Assembly (NCBI GenBank): GCA_934630495.1
Contig: CAKTVW010000009.1
Span: 1 to 61,566, forward strand
Origin: an uncultured Oscillospiraceae bacterium
GTDB taxonomy: Bacteria; Bacillota; Clostridia; Oscillospirales; Oscillospiraceae
Reading direction: 5' to 3'
Length of the DNA stretch: 61,566 nucleotides
Part shown: one piece after another, positions 51,064 through 59,793 of the stretch
How positions within the stretch are numbered: the stretch's first letter is position 1
Layout of the letters: every line of letters starts with the position of its first letter
The notes under the pieces: generated by a model
Seen by the model: only the letters and a program-made list of their open reading frames with translations
Told to the model about the DNA's origin: nothing
Databases searched by the model: none
Program-made: the position numbers and the translations under genes

Positions 51064-53202
51064 TTACATATCGAACGGTTCCATGCTGAGGACGGGGTGG
51101 CCGACCTCGGACAGGAACGCCAGCAGCTCCTCGGGGTCCTCGGTGCAGACGGTCTCATCGGCGATCATGTCGGTGAAGTTATCCACATCGTACAGCTCCT
51201 TGGCAGCCTTATCCAGCTTTTCGCGCATCTGCTCCTTCAGCTCCTTCGGCAGCCAGACGATACGGCCGAGGCCGCCTTCGGCAGCGATGAACTTCTTGGA
51301 GGCGATGAAGTGCTTGCCGTGGCCCATAAAGCCCGGGGTCTGCACGCCGCCGCCCGTCATGGAGGCCATTTCGGAGAAGGTCATGCCCAGCGGGGTCATG
51401 CCGGCGTGTTCACGGCTGGTGATGACGACGCCCATCGAGCACGGCTCGACGCCGCAGATACACTCGAAGCAGCCGCAGGAGGTCATCGGGTCTTGGAACA
51501 GGGAGTAGAGCGTAACATGCTCCAGCGCGCCGTGGGAATACTTCATGACGGCCTCGTCGACGTCCTCGTAGCGGCCGAGGCGCTCGTCGATGCAGTGCTC
51601 CTTCGGCACGACCTGACACGGACCCTGCGGGTCAAGCTCGTTGGTCGCCTTCGCGTCCAGCCACGACACGGCGCCGCACAGGCCCAGCCGCTCCGGGGTA
51701 ACGATGCAGACATGGCTCGGCGAGAACGCCTGACACATGATACAGGTATAGAACACGGGCACGGACTCGTCGGTCATGGAGGCCAGACGCTCGTCGCGCT
51801 TGTCGAAGATGGCGTTGGCGGCGGCGCGCAGCTCCTTGTTCTTCTCGTCGCCGACGACGATGCGGACCTGACACTTGTCGACGACGGTGTCAAATTCGCT
51901 TTTGATCTTTGCGTAGAGCACCTCACCGATGTGCTTGAAGCGGAAGCCCGCCTCGAAGTCGGCCTTGTTGACGCGGACGCGGATCATGTCGCGCTGACCG
52001 GTGTGCATGAGGCCCTCGACGCAGTTGAGGAAGCTGTGGATCTTACGCTCCATGACCGGCTCGAAGTCGGCCTGCATGGCCTTGCCCGCGACCTCGACGG
52101 TGTAGGACAGGGAAATCTTGCTGCCGACGGGAATTTCGTCCATCTCGGGGCCGTCGACGATGATCTTGTGATCCTCGATCTCGGAGGCTTCCTTGGTGAC
52201 GACCAGCTCGAAGCAGTCCTTGCGGGAGCCGTCGACCTCGACCTGCATATCGCCCTTGCGGATGATCTCGCCCTCGAACGCGGAGGAGAAGGACACGGGG
52301 ATATCGATGTTCGTGATCTTCAGCTTGATGCCGCGCGCCTCGATGGAGGTGTCGATCCAATCCTTGGTGTTTTCATAGATGATGAGGGACTTCGGAACGG
52401 CCCACATATCGTTGGTGTCGTTGGTAATGACCGGGAAGCCCAGCTTGATCGCGCCCGCGCCGCAGGCGACGGTGATGTCATTGACGGGGGCATAGGCGTT
52501 GACGAACGCATTGATGCGCGCGAAGGTGTACTTATGGAAGCCGTCGGCATCGCCCGGCTGGATGTTACCGAAGATCATCGCCGCACGGACGACCAGCGAA
52601 ATGACGTGGCCGACCGACCAGATGTCATTGCCGACGGGAACGACACGGACGCCGAAGTTCATGTTCACGCCCTTCTCGTTGAGCTGATCGATGATGCCGC
52701 CGATCAGGAAGACGAAAATGCCGCGGGACTGGTAGCCCTTGACGGTCTCGACCGCTTCCTCCGCAGAGGGAGCCGGGCCGATCATAACGACAAAGCCGGG
52801 GATATCGCCGGTGACCAGCGGAACGCCAAGCTCACGGACCTCGGCGTCGGAGAAGTGGCCGTGGTAGGTCGTGCCCTCGTAGGGAGCGGCATTACGGGCG
52901 TACTTGCAGGCCTCGATCAGCTCGGCGGCGATGGCGGTGCCGACGCCGGAGGAGAAAATGGAGGCGGTGCGGTTGTCGCGGGTCATCATTGCCTTGACCT
53001 CGGCAAGCGCGGCCTTGAGGTCGCCGACCTTTTCGACCTTGCGGCCGATGTAGGCGTAGACGCAGGCAAGGTAATATGCGGTAGAGGGCATGGTCAGCGG
53101 AGCGGCTTCGCCCAGCTCGGCCACGACGGCATTGACCTCCGCCTCGGCCTTGGCGAACATTTCATCCGAACCGCTAAATACTCGCTCAAAAAGTGTTCTC
53201 AT
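51064..53202 (-). CDS. acsB: Acetyl-CoA synthase, catalytic subunit of CODH/ACS
   Basis: The 712-residue protein starts MRTLFERVFSGSDEMF, as bacterial AcsB does. The A-cluster ligands are all present: Cys in TCIMCQAFSPSHVC and GLCG (spacing 3, 9, 10, near residues 483-505) for the iron-sulfur cube, and the Cys-Gly-Cys of SCGCFEC near 574 for the distal nickel. It joins a methyl group, CO and CoA into acetyl-CoA. It is the last gene of the cooS-cooC-acsB unit. The corrinoid protein and methyltransferase genes are not in this window. Confidence 0.97.
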   Translation of the reverse strand: MRTLFERVFSGSDEMFAKAEAEVNAVVAELGEAAPLTMPSTAYYLACVYAYIGRKVEKVGDLKAALAEVKAMMTRDNRTASIFSSGVGTAIAAELIEACKYARNAAPYEGTTYHGHFSDAEVRELGVPLVTGDIPGFVVMIGPAPSAEEAVETVKGYQSRGIFVFLIGGIIDQLNEKGVNMNFGVRVVPVGNDIWSVGHVISLVVRAAMIFGNIQPGDADGFHKYTFARINAFVNAYAPVNDITVACGAGAIKLGFPVITNDTNDMWAVPKSLIIYENTKDWIDTSIEARGIKLKITNIDIPVSFSSAFEGEIIRKGDMQVEVDGSRKDCFELVVTKEASEIEDHKIIVDGPEMDEIPVGSKISLSYTVEVAGKAMQADFEPVMERKIHSFLNCVEGLMHTGQRDMIRVRVNKADFEAGFRFKHIGEVLYAKIKSEFDTVVDKCQVRIVVGDEKNKELRAAANAIFDKRDERLASMTDESVPVFYTCIMCQAFSPSHVCIVTPERLGLCGAVSWLDAKATNELDPQGPCQVVPKEHCIDERLGRYEDVDEAVMKYSHGALEHVTLYSLFQDPMTSCGCFECICGVEPCSMGVVITSREHAGMTPLGMTFSEMASMTGGGVQTPGFMGHGKHFIASKKFIAAEGGLGRIVWLPKELKEQMREKLDKAAKELYDVDNFTDMIADETVCTEDPEELLAFLSEVGHPVLSMEPFDM

Positions 53203-53266
53203 GATGTTATTTCATCCTTTCAGCTTCATTCGCGCCTCGACGGAAGCGCGGGAAAAGGCTTGATTT

Positions 53267-54043
53267 TCAGTGCAGGACCTCCGATTGGTCCAATTTTTCC
53301 TTGATGGCGCGGATCTCCTCCAGCGCGGTGGGAGAGCAGTCATAGGGCGACAGGCCGCGGCGGTCGGCATCGATCACCTCGGGGTTGTAGCTCAAAAAGC
53401 CCAGCAGATCCTCCTCGGGAATGCGGCTGCGGAGGAAGGCCTTGTCGCTCTCGTCGCGGACCTTATTGGCCACGACGCGGACCTTGGTGATGCCGATGTC
53501 GCGGGCAAGCTCCTTGATGCGCGTGTAGGTCTGGATGGAGCGTGCGCCCGGCTCGATGACGACGATGAACTGGTCCATCATGCTGGCGGTGCCGCGTCCG
53601 AGATGCTCCAGACCGGCCTCCATGTCCATGATGACCACGTCGTCGCGCCGCAGGACGAGGCTGGAGAGCATCGCCTTGAGCATCACATGCTCCGGGCAGA
53701 CGCACCCGCTGCCGCCGGTATCCACCGTACCCATCACGAGCAGACGGACACCGTTGACCTCCTTGGCCAGCTTATCCGGCAGATCGGAGACCTGCGGATT
53801 GAGCTTATAGAAGGTATTCGAGGCATTGGCGGCGGTGCGTTCGCGGGCCAGCTCCTTCATCTTGGAGACGGGGACGATCGCGTTGACCTCCTCCTCCGTC
53901 AGACCCAGCGCCAAGCCCAGATTCGCGTCCGGATCGACGTCCGCCGCGAGGACGGTGCGTCCTTCATCGGCGTAGAGCCGTGCCAGCGTGGAGGCCAGCG
54001 TCGTTTTGCCGACGCCGCCCTTGCCGGTGATCGCGACCTTCAT
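53267..54043 (-). CDS. cooC: CODH maturation ATPase (CooC/AcsF type)
   Basis: The 258-residue MinD-like ATPase has the deviant Walker A KGGVGKTTLAS at the N-terminus, DVDPDANLGLALG, and the nickel-binding Cys-x-Cys in GGSGCVCPEHVM. It delivers or inserts nickel into the CODH C-cluster or the acetyl-CoA synthase A-cluster. It lies three bases after cooS and 64 bases before acsB. Confidence 0.95.
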   Translation of the reverse strand: MKVAITGKGGVGKTTLASTLARLYADEGRTVLAADVDPDANLGLALGLTEEEVNAIVPVSKMKELARERTAANASNTFYKLNPQVSDLPDKLAKEVNGVRLLVMGTVDTGGSGCVCPEHVMLKAMLSSLVLRRDDVVIMDMEAGLEHLGRGTASMMDQFIVVIEPGARSIQTYTRIKELARDIGITKVRVVANKVRDESDKAFLRSRIPEEDLLGFLSYNPEVIDADRRGLSPYDCSPTALEEIRAIKEKLDQSEVLH

Positions 54044-54046
54044 GGT

Positions 54047-55945
54047 TTAGATACCCAGCGCGGCGCGCTTGGCCTCAATGCACTCGATCATCTTATCGCC
54101 GAGCTTTTCAATGTCGGTTTCGACGACGAAGCGGGCCTCGACCCAATCCTTGACGCCGTGTTCGCCCTGTAACAGCGCGGTGACTTCTTCAGAACCCTTG
54201 GTGTAGGGGTCAACGCCGAGGAAGGTCTCGATGCCGGTGGCGACGACGTAGTTGCCGATGGAAACGGCCTTTTCGGACATCCATTCCGGCGCGCAGCCGA
54301 CGACGGGGACCTGAGAAATGTTGCAGCCCCAGTCCTTGGCGATGTCGGAGGCAAGGATCATCATACGGGAAATATCGACGCAGGAGCCCATGTGCAGCAC
54401 GGGCGGAATGTCCACCAGCTCGCAGACGCGCTTGAGGCCTTCGCCGCAAAGCTCCTTGGCTTCCTTGTCCATCAGGCCGGCCTTTGCCGCAGCCTGCGCC
54501 GAGCAGCCGGAAACGATGAGGATGATATCATTCTTAATGAGCTTTTTCATCAGCTCGATGTGGGCGGTGTCGGGGCGGACCTTGGGGTTGTTGCAGCCGA
54601 CCATCGCCACAGCGCCGCGCAGAACGCCGGACTTGACGACGTCGACCAGCGGCTTGGTGGTGCCGGTCACGTCAACGTGGCTGTTCGTAACGGTATCGAG
54701 GCAGCCCTTGATAGCCTCGACGGAGTAACCGACCGTGGCCTTCGTCTTCTGCTGCGGGATATTGACGAGGGACTGGTCACGGTTCTTGAAGTTCTCCACG
54801 GCCATCTTCACGATCGCCTTCGCGTTTTCGCCCGCGGACTCGGCGGAGAAGCGGATGAACTCGGAATCGGGGATGCGTGCGATGGGAGAGGTGGTGATAA
54901 ACTTGGTATGGAAGCACTTCGACAGCGGGCCGAGGGCCGGGAAGATGCACTGCACGTCCACGACGATGGCTTCGCAGGCGCCGGTCAGGACGACATTTTC
55001 CTGCGACAGGAAGTTGCCGGCCATCGGGATGCCGTGACGCATGGCGACTTCGTTCGCGGTGCAGCAGACGCCGGCAACGTTGATGCCCTTCGCGCCGACG
55101 CTCTTGGCAAGCGCGATCATTTCCGGATCGTTGGCATAGAACACGATCATCTCGGACAGGGACGGGTCATGGCCGTGGACGATGATGTTGACCATGTCCT
55201 TTTCCATAACGCCGATGTTCGCGGTGGTGTCCACGGGCTTCGGGGTGCCGAACAGAACGTCGGAGAACTCGGTGCCCATCATGGAGCCGCCCCAGCCGTC
55301 GGACAGACCGGCGCGGAGGGCCTGACGGATCAGCGCCTCGGGCAGCGAGGAGCAGCCCATGTGCGTCATGTGCATCGACTGGGAGACCTCGCGGTCAATG
55401 GCGCGCGGCTCGATCTCCGCGTCGTGCCACAGCTTCTGGGTATGCTCGGGAGCGCGCTTCAGGAAGCGCTGAACGCCGAAGGGCTTGCCGTATTCCATCA
55501 GGCCGGTCTCGGCGACCTCGTGTGCAAGGTCGTAGATGTCCTTGCCCTCGGTCTCGATGCCCCATTCGCCCGCGATGCGCTTGAGCTTTTCGGGGTCCTT
55601 GACGGTGTAGTTGCCGCCCTCTCTTGCCTGATAAAGGGTGTGGCAGATCTCGCGGCCGTGATCGGAGTGGGTCGCGGAGCCGCCGGCGGTGAAGCGCAGG
55701 TAGTTACGGGCGACGATCCCGTGGACGTCGCAGCCGCAGATGCCGCGCGGGGTCTTCGGGGTGATGCGGCACGGGCCCATCGAGCAGATGCGGCAGCAGG
55801 TGCCAGCCTCGCCGAAGCCGCAGTGCGGCGTCTGATTCTTGGCGCGCTGCTGCCAGCTGTCGGCGCCGACCTTCTTGCCGTTTTCCAGCAGAGCGGCGGT
55901 TGCCTCCTCCATCTGTTCCACGGTGATGTAGCGTTCTTGGCTCAT
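54047..55945 (-). CDS. cooS: Nickel-dependent carbon monoxide dehydrogenase
   Basis: The ATG at 55945 behind GGAGGATTTT gives 632 residues. The N-terminal cysteines of the D and B clusters are in CGFGEAGTCCRICSMGPCRITPKTPRGICGCD, and C-cluster ligands are recognisable in MGCSS, GVCCTANEVAM, GCNN, SGCSAQAAAKAG and HMGSCVD. It interconverts CO and CO2, feeding acetyl-CoA synthase. The gene name acsA is also used. A near-consensus promoter precedes it. Confidence 0.97.
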   Translation of the reverse strand: MSQERYITVEQMEEATAALLENGKKVGADSWQQRAKNQTPHCGFGEAGTCCRICSMGPCRITPKTPRGICGCDVHGIVARNYLRFTAGGSATHSDHGREICHTLYQAREGGNYTVKDPEKLKRIAGEWGIETEGKDIYDLAHEVAETGLMEYGKPFGVQRFLKRAPEHTQKLWHDAEIEPRAIDREVSQSMHMTHMGCSSLPEALIRQALRAGLSDGWGGSMMGTEFSDVLFGTPKPVDTTANIGVMEKDMVNIIVHGHDPSLSEMIVFYANDPEMIALAKSVGAKGINVAGVCCTANEVAMRHGIPMAGNFLSQENVVLTGACEAIVVDVQCIFPALGPLSKCFHTKFITTSPIARIPDSEFIRFSAESAGENAKAIVKMAVENFKNRDQSLVNIPQQKTKATVGYSVEAIKGCLDTVTNSHVDVTGTTKPLVDVVKSGVLRGAVAMVGCNNPKVRPDTAHIELMKKLIKNDIILIVSGCSAQAAAKAGLMDKEAKELCGEGLKRVCELVDIPPVLHMGSCVDISRMMILASDIAKDWGCNISQVPVVGCAPEWMSEKAVSIGNYVVATGIETFLGVDPYTKGSEEVTALLQGEHGVKDWVEARFVVETDIEKLGDKMIECIEAKRAALGI

Positions 55946-56143
55946 GTGAAAAAATCCTCCTGATTTTTCCCTTCGAGGAAAGCCGAAGGGCACAAAAATA
56001 GTACGATGCCCCGGAGCCTGCCGAACGCGGAGGGCCGACGCGCCGTTTCGGCGGGCCGTACCTGACGATCCGATCGGAGGCGTCCTTCCGGCGTTCCGAA
56101 CGGTACGGGAACAACGTCCGGAGCGGCCTGCGACACCGTGCAG

Positions 56144-56204
56144 AGGGTATAGAATACCCTTTATTTACCGATATGATTTTATCAATACCCGGCGGGAATG
56201 TCAA
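56144..56204 (-). promoter_or_regulatory. Promoter and palindrome upstream of cooS
   Basis: On the minus strand, TTGACA (56204-56199) and TAAAAT (56181-56176) are separated by 17 bases. The perfect palindrome AGGGTATAGAATACCCT (56144-56160) lies just after the -10, near the expected transcription start, where a repressor would act. The leader to cooS is about 215 bases. The rest of 55946-56410 shows no gene. Confidence 0.75.
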
Positions 56205-56410
56205 TGCTTTTTTCAGGAAATTCGACGAATTATGCATTCTTCGGCATCGAAAAACGCATCCCTCCACGGGGGATACCCCGCAGAGGGATGAAAAGGCGCT
56301 GAAAGCACATGGAAAGGTGCGCAGAGAGCGCGGAAACGGCCCGTCTCGGCGGCCTTATCCGCTCCGCTGCCCGCGGCGCTTAGTCCTCGGAGCGGCGGCG
56401 CACGGTCGGA

Positions 56411-58363
56411 TCAAACCAGCCGCGCACCGGCGGGAATTTTATCGTCGAGCATGATGAGATTCAGCTTATCGCCGCGCTCGGCCGACAGGAGCATTCCGCA
56501 GCTCTCCTGCCCCATCATCTTGCGCGGGGGCAGATTGGTCACAGCGACAAGCGTCTTGCCCAGCAGCTCCTCCGGCTGATAGAACTTCGCAATGCCGGAA
56601 AGGATCTGGCGCGGCTTGTCCGTTCCGTCGTTGAGCGTGAATTTGAGCAGCTTTTCGGACTTTTTGACCTTTTCGCAGGTCAGGACCTTCACGACCGTCA
56701 TTTCGACCTTGCAAAATTCGTCGAAGCTGACGGGCGGCAGAGGCTCGGGCAGCGGGTCGGCCTCCGGCTCCTTGGGCTTGGCGGTCAGCTTTTCCAGCTC
56801 GGCAAGCTCCTTCTCCGCGTCGATGCGCGGGAAGAGCGGCGCGCCGGAAACGACCTGCGCCTCGCGGCTGAGTCCGCCGAACGCGCACAGGCTGTCCCAA
56901 TCGTACCGCTCCGCGCCGATGCGCTTCATGATCTCGGCGGCGGTATCGGGCATGAACGGCTGCAGCAACCCGCCGCAGATACGCACGGTCTCGAGCAGGT
57001 TGTACATCACGCGGGCAAGGCGCGGCTTTTTGGCTTCGTCCTTCGCCAGCACCCACGGCGTCGTTTCGTCGATATACTTATTGGCGCGGGAAATGACGGC
57101 AAAAACCTCGCTCAGCGCGTTCTGGAAGGCGTAATGCTCCATCTGCGCCTCGTACTTTTCGTGCAGCGCGGCGGCCATGGCAATCAGCTCCGCGTCGAGC
57201 GCAGGATCTTCGGCCTGCTCGGCGGGCAGTCTGCCGCCGGGGAAATACTTCTGCACCATCGCGACGGTGCGGCTGACGAGGTTGCCGAGATCGTTGGCAA
57301 GGTCGGTGTTGATGCAGGAGATCAGCAGCTCATTGGAAAAGTTGCCGTCCGAGCCGAACGGGAAGGTCCGCAGCAGGAAGAAGCGCAGCGCATCGGCGGT
57401 ATAGCGCTCGGCCAGCAGATAGGGGTCAACGACGTTGCCCTTGGACTTGGACATTTTGCCGCCGTCGAGCAGCAGCCAGCCGTGGCCGAACACCTTCTTC
57501 GGCAGCGGCATCCCCATGCTCATGAGCATGGCGGGCCAGATGATGGAATGGAAACGGACGATCTCCTTGCCGACAAAGTGTACATCGGCGGGCCAGAACT
57601 TTTCGTAGTCGTCGTAGCGGTCGTTCATGAAGCCGAGCGCCGTCGTGTAATTAAACAGCGCGTCGACCCAGACGTACACAACGTGGCCGGGGTCGAAATC
57701 GACCGGCACGCCCCATGTGAAGCTCGTGCGGGAAACGCACAGGTCCTCCAGCCCCGCGTCGATGAAGTTGTTGACCATTTCGTTCACGCGGCTGCGCGGC
57801 TCCAGAAAATCGGTGTTCAGCAGCAGGTCGCGCACGGGCTGCGCATATTTTGACAGGCGGAAGAAATAGGCCTCCTCCTCGGCGGGCTTGCATGCGCGGC
57901 CGCAGTCGGGGCACTTGCCGTCCTTGAGCTGGCTCTCGGTCCAGAACGACTCGCACGGCGTGCAGTACATTCCCTTATAGGTGCCCTTATAGATGTCGCC
58001 GTTTTCGTACATTTTCTTAAAGATCTTCTGGATCGCGGCGACATGATAGTCGTCCGTCGTGCGGATGAAGCGGTCGTAGGAAATGTTCATCAGCTTCCAC
58101 AGATCGAGCACGCCCTTCTCGCCCGCGACGATGTTGTCCACAAACTGCTGCGGGGTGACCCCGGCGGCATTGGCGCGGTCCTCGATCTTCTGGCCGTGCT
58201 CGTCCGTACCGGTCAGGAACATCACGTCGTAGCCGCGCAGACGCTTGTAGCGCGCCATCGCGTCCGTCGCGACCGTGCAGTAGGTGTGGCCGATATGGAG
58301 CTTGTCCGAGGGATAATAGATCGGCGTGGTGATATAGAATTTCTTTTTACAGGAATCGCACAT
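56411..58363 (-). CDS. metG: Methionyl-tRNA synthetase
   Basis: I chose the second ATG (58363), which is eight bases from GGAGG; the first is too close. The 650-residue enzyme has the HIGH motif (SDKLHIGHTY), a zinc knuckle (CTPCESFWTE...CPDCGRAC), the KMSKS loop (GGKMSKSKGNVVDPYLL, near 305), an anticodon-binding domain and a C-terminal tRNA-binding (Trbp111-like) domain from about 545. It charges tRNA-Met. It begins two bases after the vanZ stop, so the two are one unit. Confidence 0.96.
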   Translation of the reverse strand: MCDSCKKKFYITTPIYYPSDKLHIGHTYCTVATDAMARYKRLRGYDVMFLTGTDEHGQKIEDRANAAGVTPQQFVDNIVAGEKGVLDLWKLMNISYDRFIRTTDDYHVAAIQKIFKKMYENGDIYKGTYKGMYCTPCESFWTESQLKDGKCPDCGRACKPAEEEAYFFRLSKYAQPVRDLLLNTDFLEPRSRVNEMVNNFIDAGLEDLCVSRTSFTWGVPVDFDPGHVVYVWVDALFNYTTALGFMNDRYDDYEKFWPADVHFVGKEIVRFHSIIWPAMLMSMGMPLPKKVFGHGWLLLDGGKMSKSKGNVVDPYLLAERYTADALRFFLLRTFPFGSDGNFSNELLISCINTDLANDLGNLVSRTVAMVQKYFPGGRLPAEQAEDPALDAELIAMAAALHEKYEAQMEHYAFQNALSEVFAVISRANKYIDETTPWVLAKDEAKKPRLARVMYNLLETVRICGGLLQPFMPDTAAEIMKRIGAERYDWDSLCAFGGLSREAQVVSGAPLFPRIDAEKELAELEKLTAKPKEPEADPLPEPLPPVSFDEFCKVEMTVVKVLTCEKVKKSEKLLKFTLNDGTDKPRQILSGIAKFYQPEELLGKTLVAVTNLPPRKMMGQESCGMLLSAERGDKLNLIMLDDKIPAGARLV

Positions 58364-58365
58364 AG

Positions 58366-58776
58366 TCATTTCCTCCTCAATTTATAGATCAGCCAGACGA
58401 TCAGCGCGCCGAACACCGCGCCGGAAAAATCCAGCCAGACGTCCTGCACCGCCGCCGCGCGTCCCGGCGAAAAGAGCTGGATCGACTCGTCGCAGAGCGC
58501 GGCCGCAAGCGTAAAAAACAGCGGCTTTATCAGAATATAATTCCGCATATAGCGGAAGGTCGTGCTCATAAACACGCCCAGAACGCAAAATTCAATGAAA
58601 TGTGCAGCCTTTCTGAGCATATTGTGCGACATCCACGGCAGAAATATCTGCACAAAAGCCAGCAGGCCGGAGCTTTCGGTCCGACTGGTGTCGAAAGGCA
58701 GCGCGGACTGCAAAAAGATCAGCCCCGTCCAGAGGACCGTCAGGAGCAGCCAGACACGATACTTCGTTTTTTTCAC
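58366..58776 (-). CDS. VanZ-family membrane protein
   Basis: A GTG at 58776 behind GGGAGGTG gives 136 residues with about four membrane helices. The marks are WTGLIFLQSALPFDTS, LRKAAHFIEFCVLGVFM, and AALCDESIQLFSPGRAAAVQDVWLDFSGAVFGALI, the VanZ pattern. VanZ proteins are common in clostridia, and their function outside teicoplanin resistance is unknown. It is translationally linked to metG. Confidence 0.85.
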   Translation of the reverse strand: MKKTKYRVWLLLTVLWTGLIFLQSALPFDTSRTESSGLLAFVQIFLPWMSHNMLRKAAHFIEFCVLGVFMSTTFRYMRNYILIKPLFFTLAAALCDESIQLFSPGRAAAVQDVWLDFSGAVFGALIVWLIYKLRRK

Positions 58777-58840
58777 GGAAACACCTCCCATGAGGCGCGG
58801 GCGCGGCCAAAAACCGTTTACTACGCACAGAATTTATGTT

Positions 58841-58869
58841 ATCATAGCACAGAAAGCGGTGAAGTGCAA
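58841..58869 (-). promoter_or_regulatory. Predicted promoter for vanZ-metG
   Basis: On the minus strand, TTGCAC and TATGAT are separated by 17 bases, about 65 bases before the vanZ start. Confidence 0.6.
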
Positions 58870-58938
58870 TCGCCGCCGCAAAAAAAACGTGCAATGCCGC
58901 AAACGGCAGCCGTTTCAAGGATGAAAGGAGAACTTATC

Positions 58939-59553
58939 ATGAATTATCTGAAAAAGCTTGCAGCCGCAGTGCTGCTGTGCGCCCTGCTGGCGGGGTGCGC
59001 GGCCGTGCCGCCGACCCCCGCGGAGACGACCGCGCCGCCGACCGAGAGCACGCAGGCCGTTACCGAACCGGAAGCGCCGTCCGAATCCGAGACGCAAGCG
59101 CCGACCGAGGCACAGACGCCGCCCGCGACCGAAAGCGAACCGGTCGAAAACTCTGCTTGGAAAAATTATGTAAACTACAATGACGTCCCCGGGGACGCGC
59201 TGGCTGTGATCCTGAACGAACCGTTCGATCAGACGCCGGATGCGACCGTCACATGGCGCGAGGGCGAATACGAGCGCGCCTATATCATTCCCCGATATGT
59301 TGGAAGTTATGTAAACCTTTGCGGCGTCACATGGGACGAGACCACCTATCAGGAGATCGTGAGCGACAAGCCTTCGGAATCGACCTGCGCCGACGACGGC
59401 TGCGTCATCTACAGCGCACTGGAGCGGCCCGAGGGCATGGCGATCTGGTATCTTGAGGCCGTGTCGCCGGACGGCCGCCGCGCGGGTATGATCCTCTCCT
59501 ACAACGGCAACACCGGCACGCCTCCCGTAGAATACCTTGTCCCCGCCGAATGA
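58939..59553 (+). CDS. Lipoprotein of unknown function with Pro/Thr/Glu linker
   Basis: The ATG at 58939 follows AAAGGAGAAC; the frame is open further upstream but crosses the vanZ promoter. The 204-residue product has a lipoprotein signal (KKLAAAVLLCALLAGC), a 50-residue linker of Pro, Thr, Glu and Ser, and a small domain (NDVPGDALAVILNEPFDQ, YIIPRYVGSYVNLCGVTWDE, with a likely Cys pair in CADDGC). It has no recognised family. It is a single-gene unit divergent from vanZ-metG. Confidence 0.75.
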   Translation: MNYLKKLAAAVLLCALLAGCAAVPPTPAETTAPPTESTQAVTEPEAPSESETQAPTEAQTPPATESEPVENSAWKNYVNYNDVPGDALAVILNEPFDQTPDATVTWREGEYERAYIIPRYVGSYVNLCGVTWDETTYQEIVSDKPSESTCADDGCVIYSALERPEGMAIWYLEAVSPDGRRAGMILSYNGNTGTPPVEYLVPAE

Positions 59554-59643
59554 CGGCTTTTCCGCCGCGCTGCGCAAAAAACATGCGCAATCCGGCCCCC
59601 GCCCCCGTCCGCCGCGAACCAAAATGAAATTTTTTGTCGAAGA

Positions 59644-59697
59644 AATTGCAAAATTCATAAAAAATTCATAGCAATTTTCGCAGCGGCCTGTTATAAT
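59644..59697 (+). promoter_or_regulatory. pckA upstream region: inverted repeat and -10 box
   Basis: AATTGC (59644-59649) and GCAATT (59671-59676) flank two direct copies of AATTCATA. TATAAT follows at 59692-59697, with only a weak -35 (AGCAAT) within the right arm. Such a layout suggests an activator or repressor site controlling PEP carboxykinase. The leader to pckA is about 95 bases. Nothing else is seen in 59554-59643 except a TGCGCA-A6CA-TGCGCA hairpin after the lipoprotein gene. Confidence 0.5.
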
Positions 59698-59793
59698 GGT
59701 AAGCGGTGGGCAATGGCTTCACCGAAATGTATCAAACGGCCGCTTCCGCAAACCGTTTTTGCCGGGCGGCAGAATATTGTCAGGAGGAACACT

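Noticed and set aside
51097..53304. 735-codon plus-strand frame opposite acsB
   Set aside because: It is a shadow of the real acetyl-CoA synthase gene; the sequence is low in family-like features.
54392..55963. 523-codon plus-strand frame opposite cooS
   Set aside because: It is a shadow frame; the minus strand encodes CO dehydrogenase with all metal ligands.
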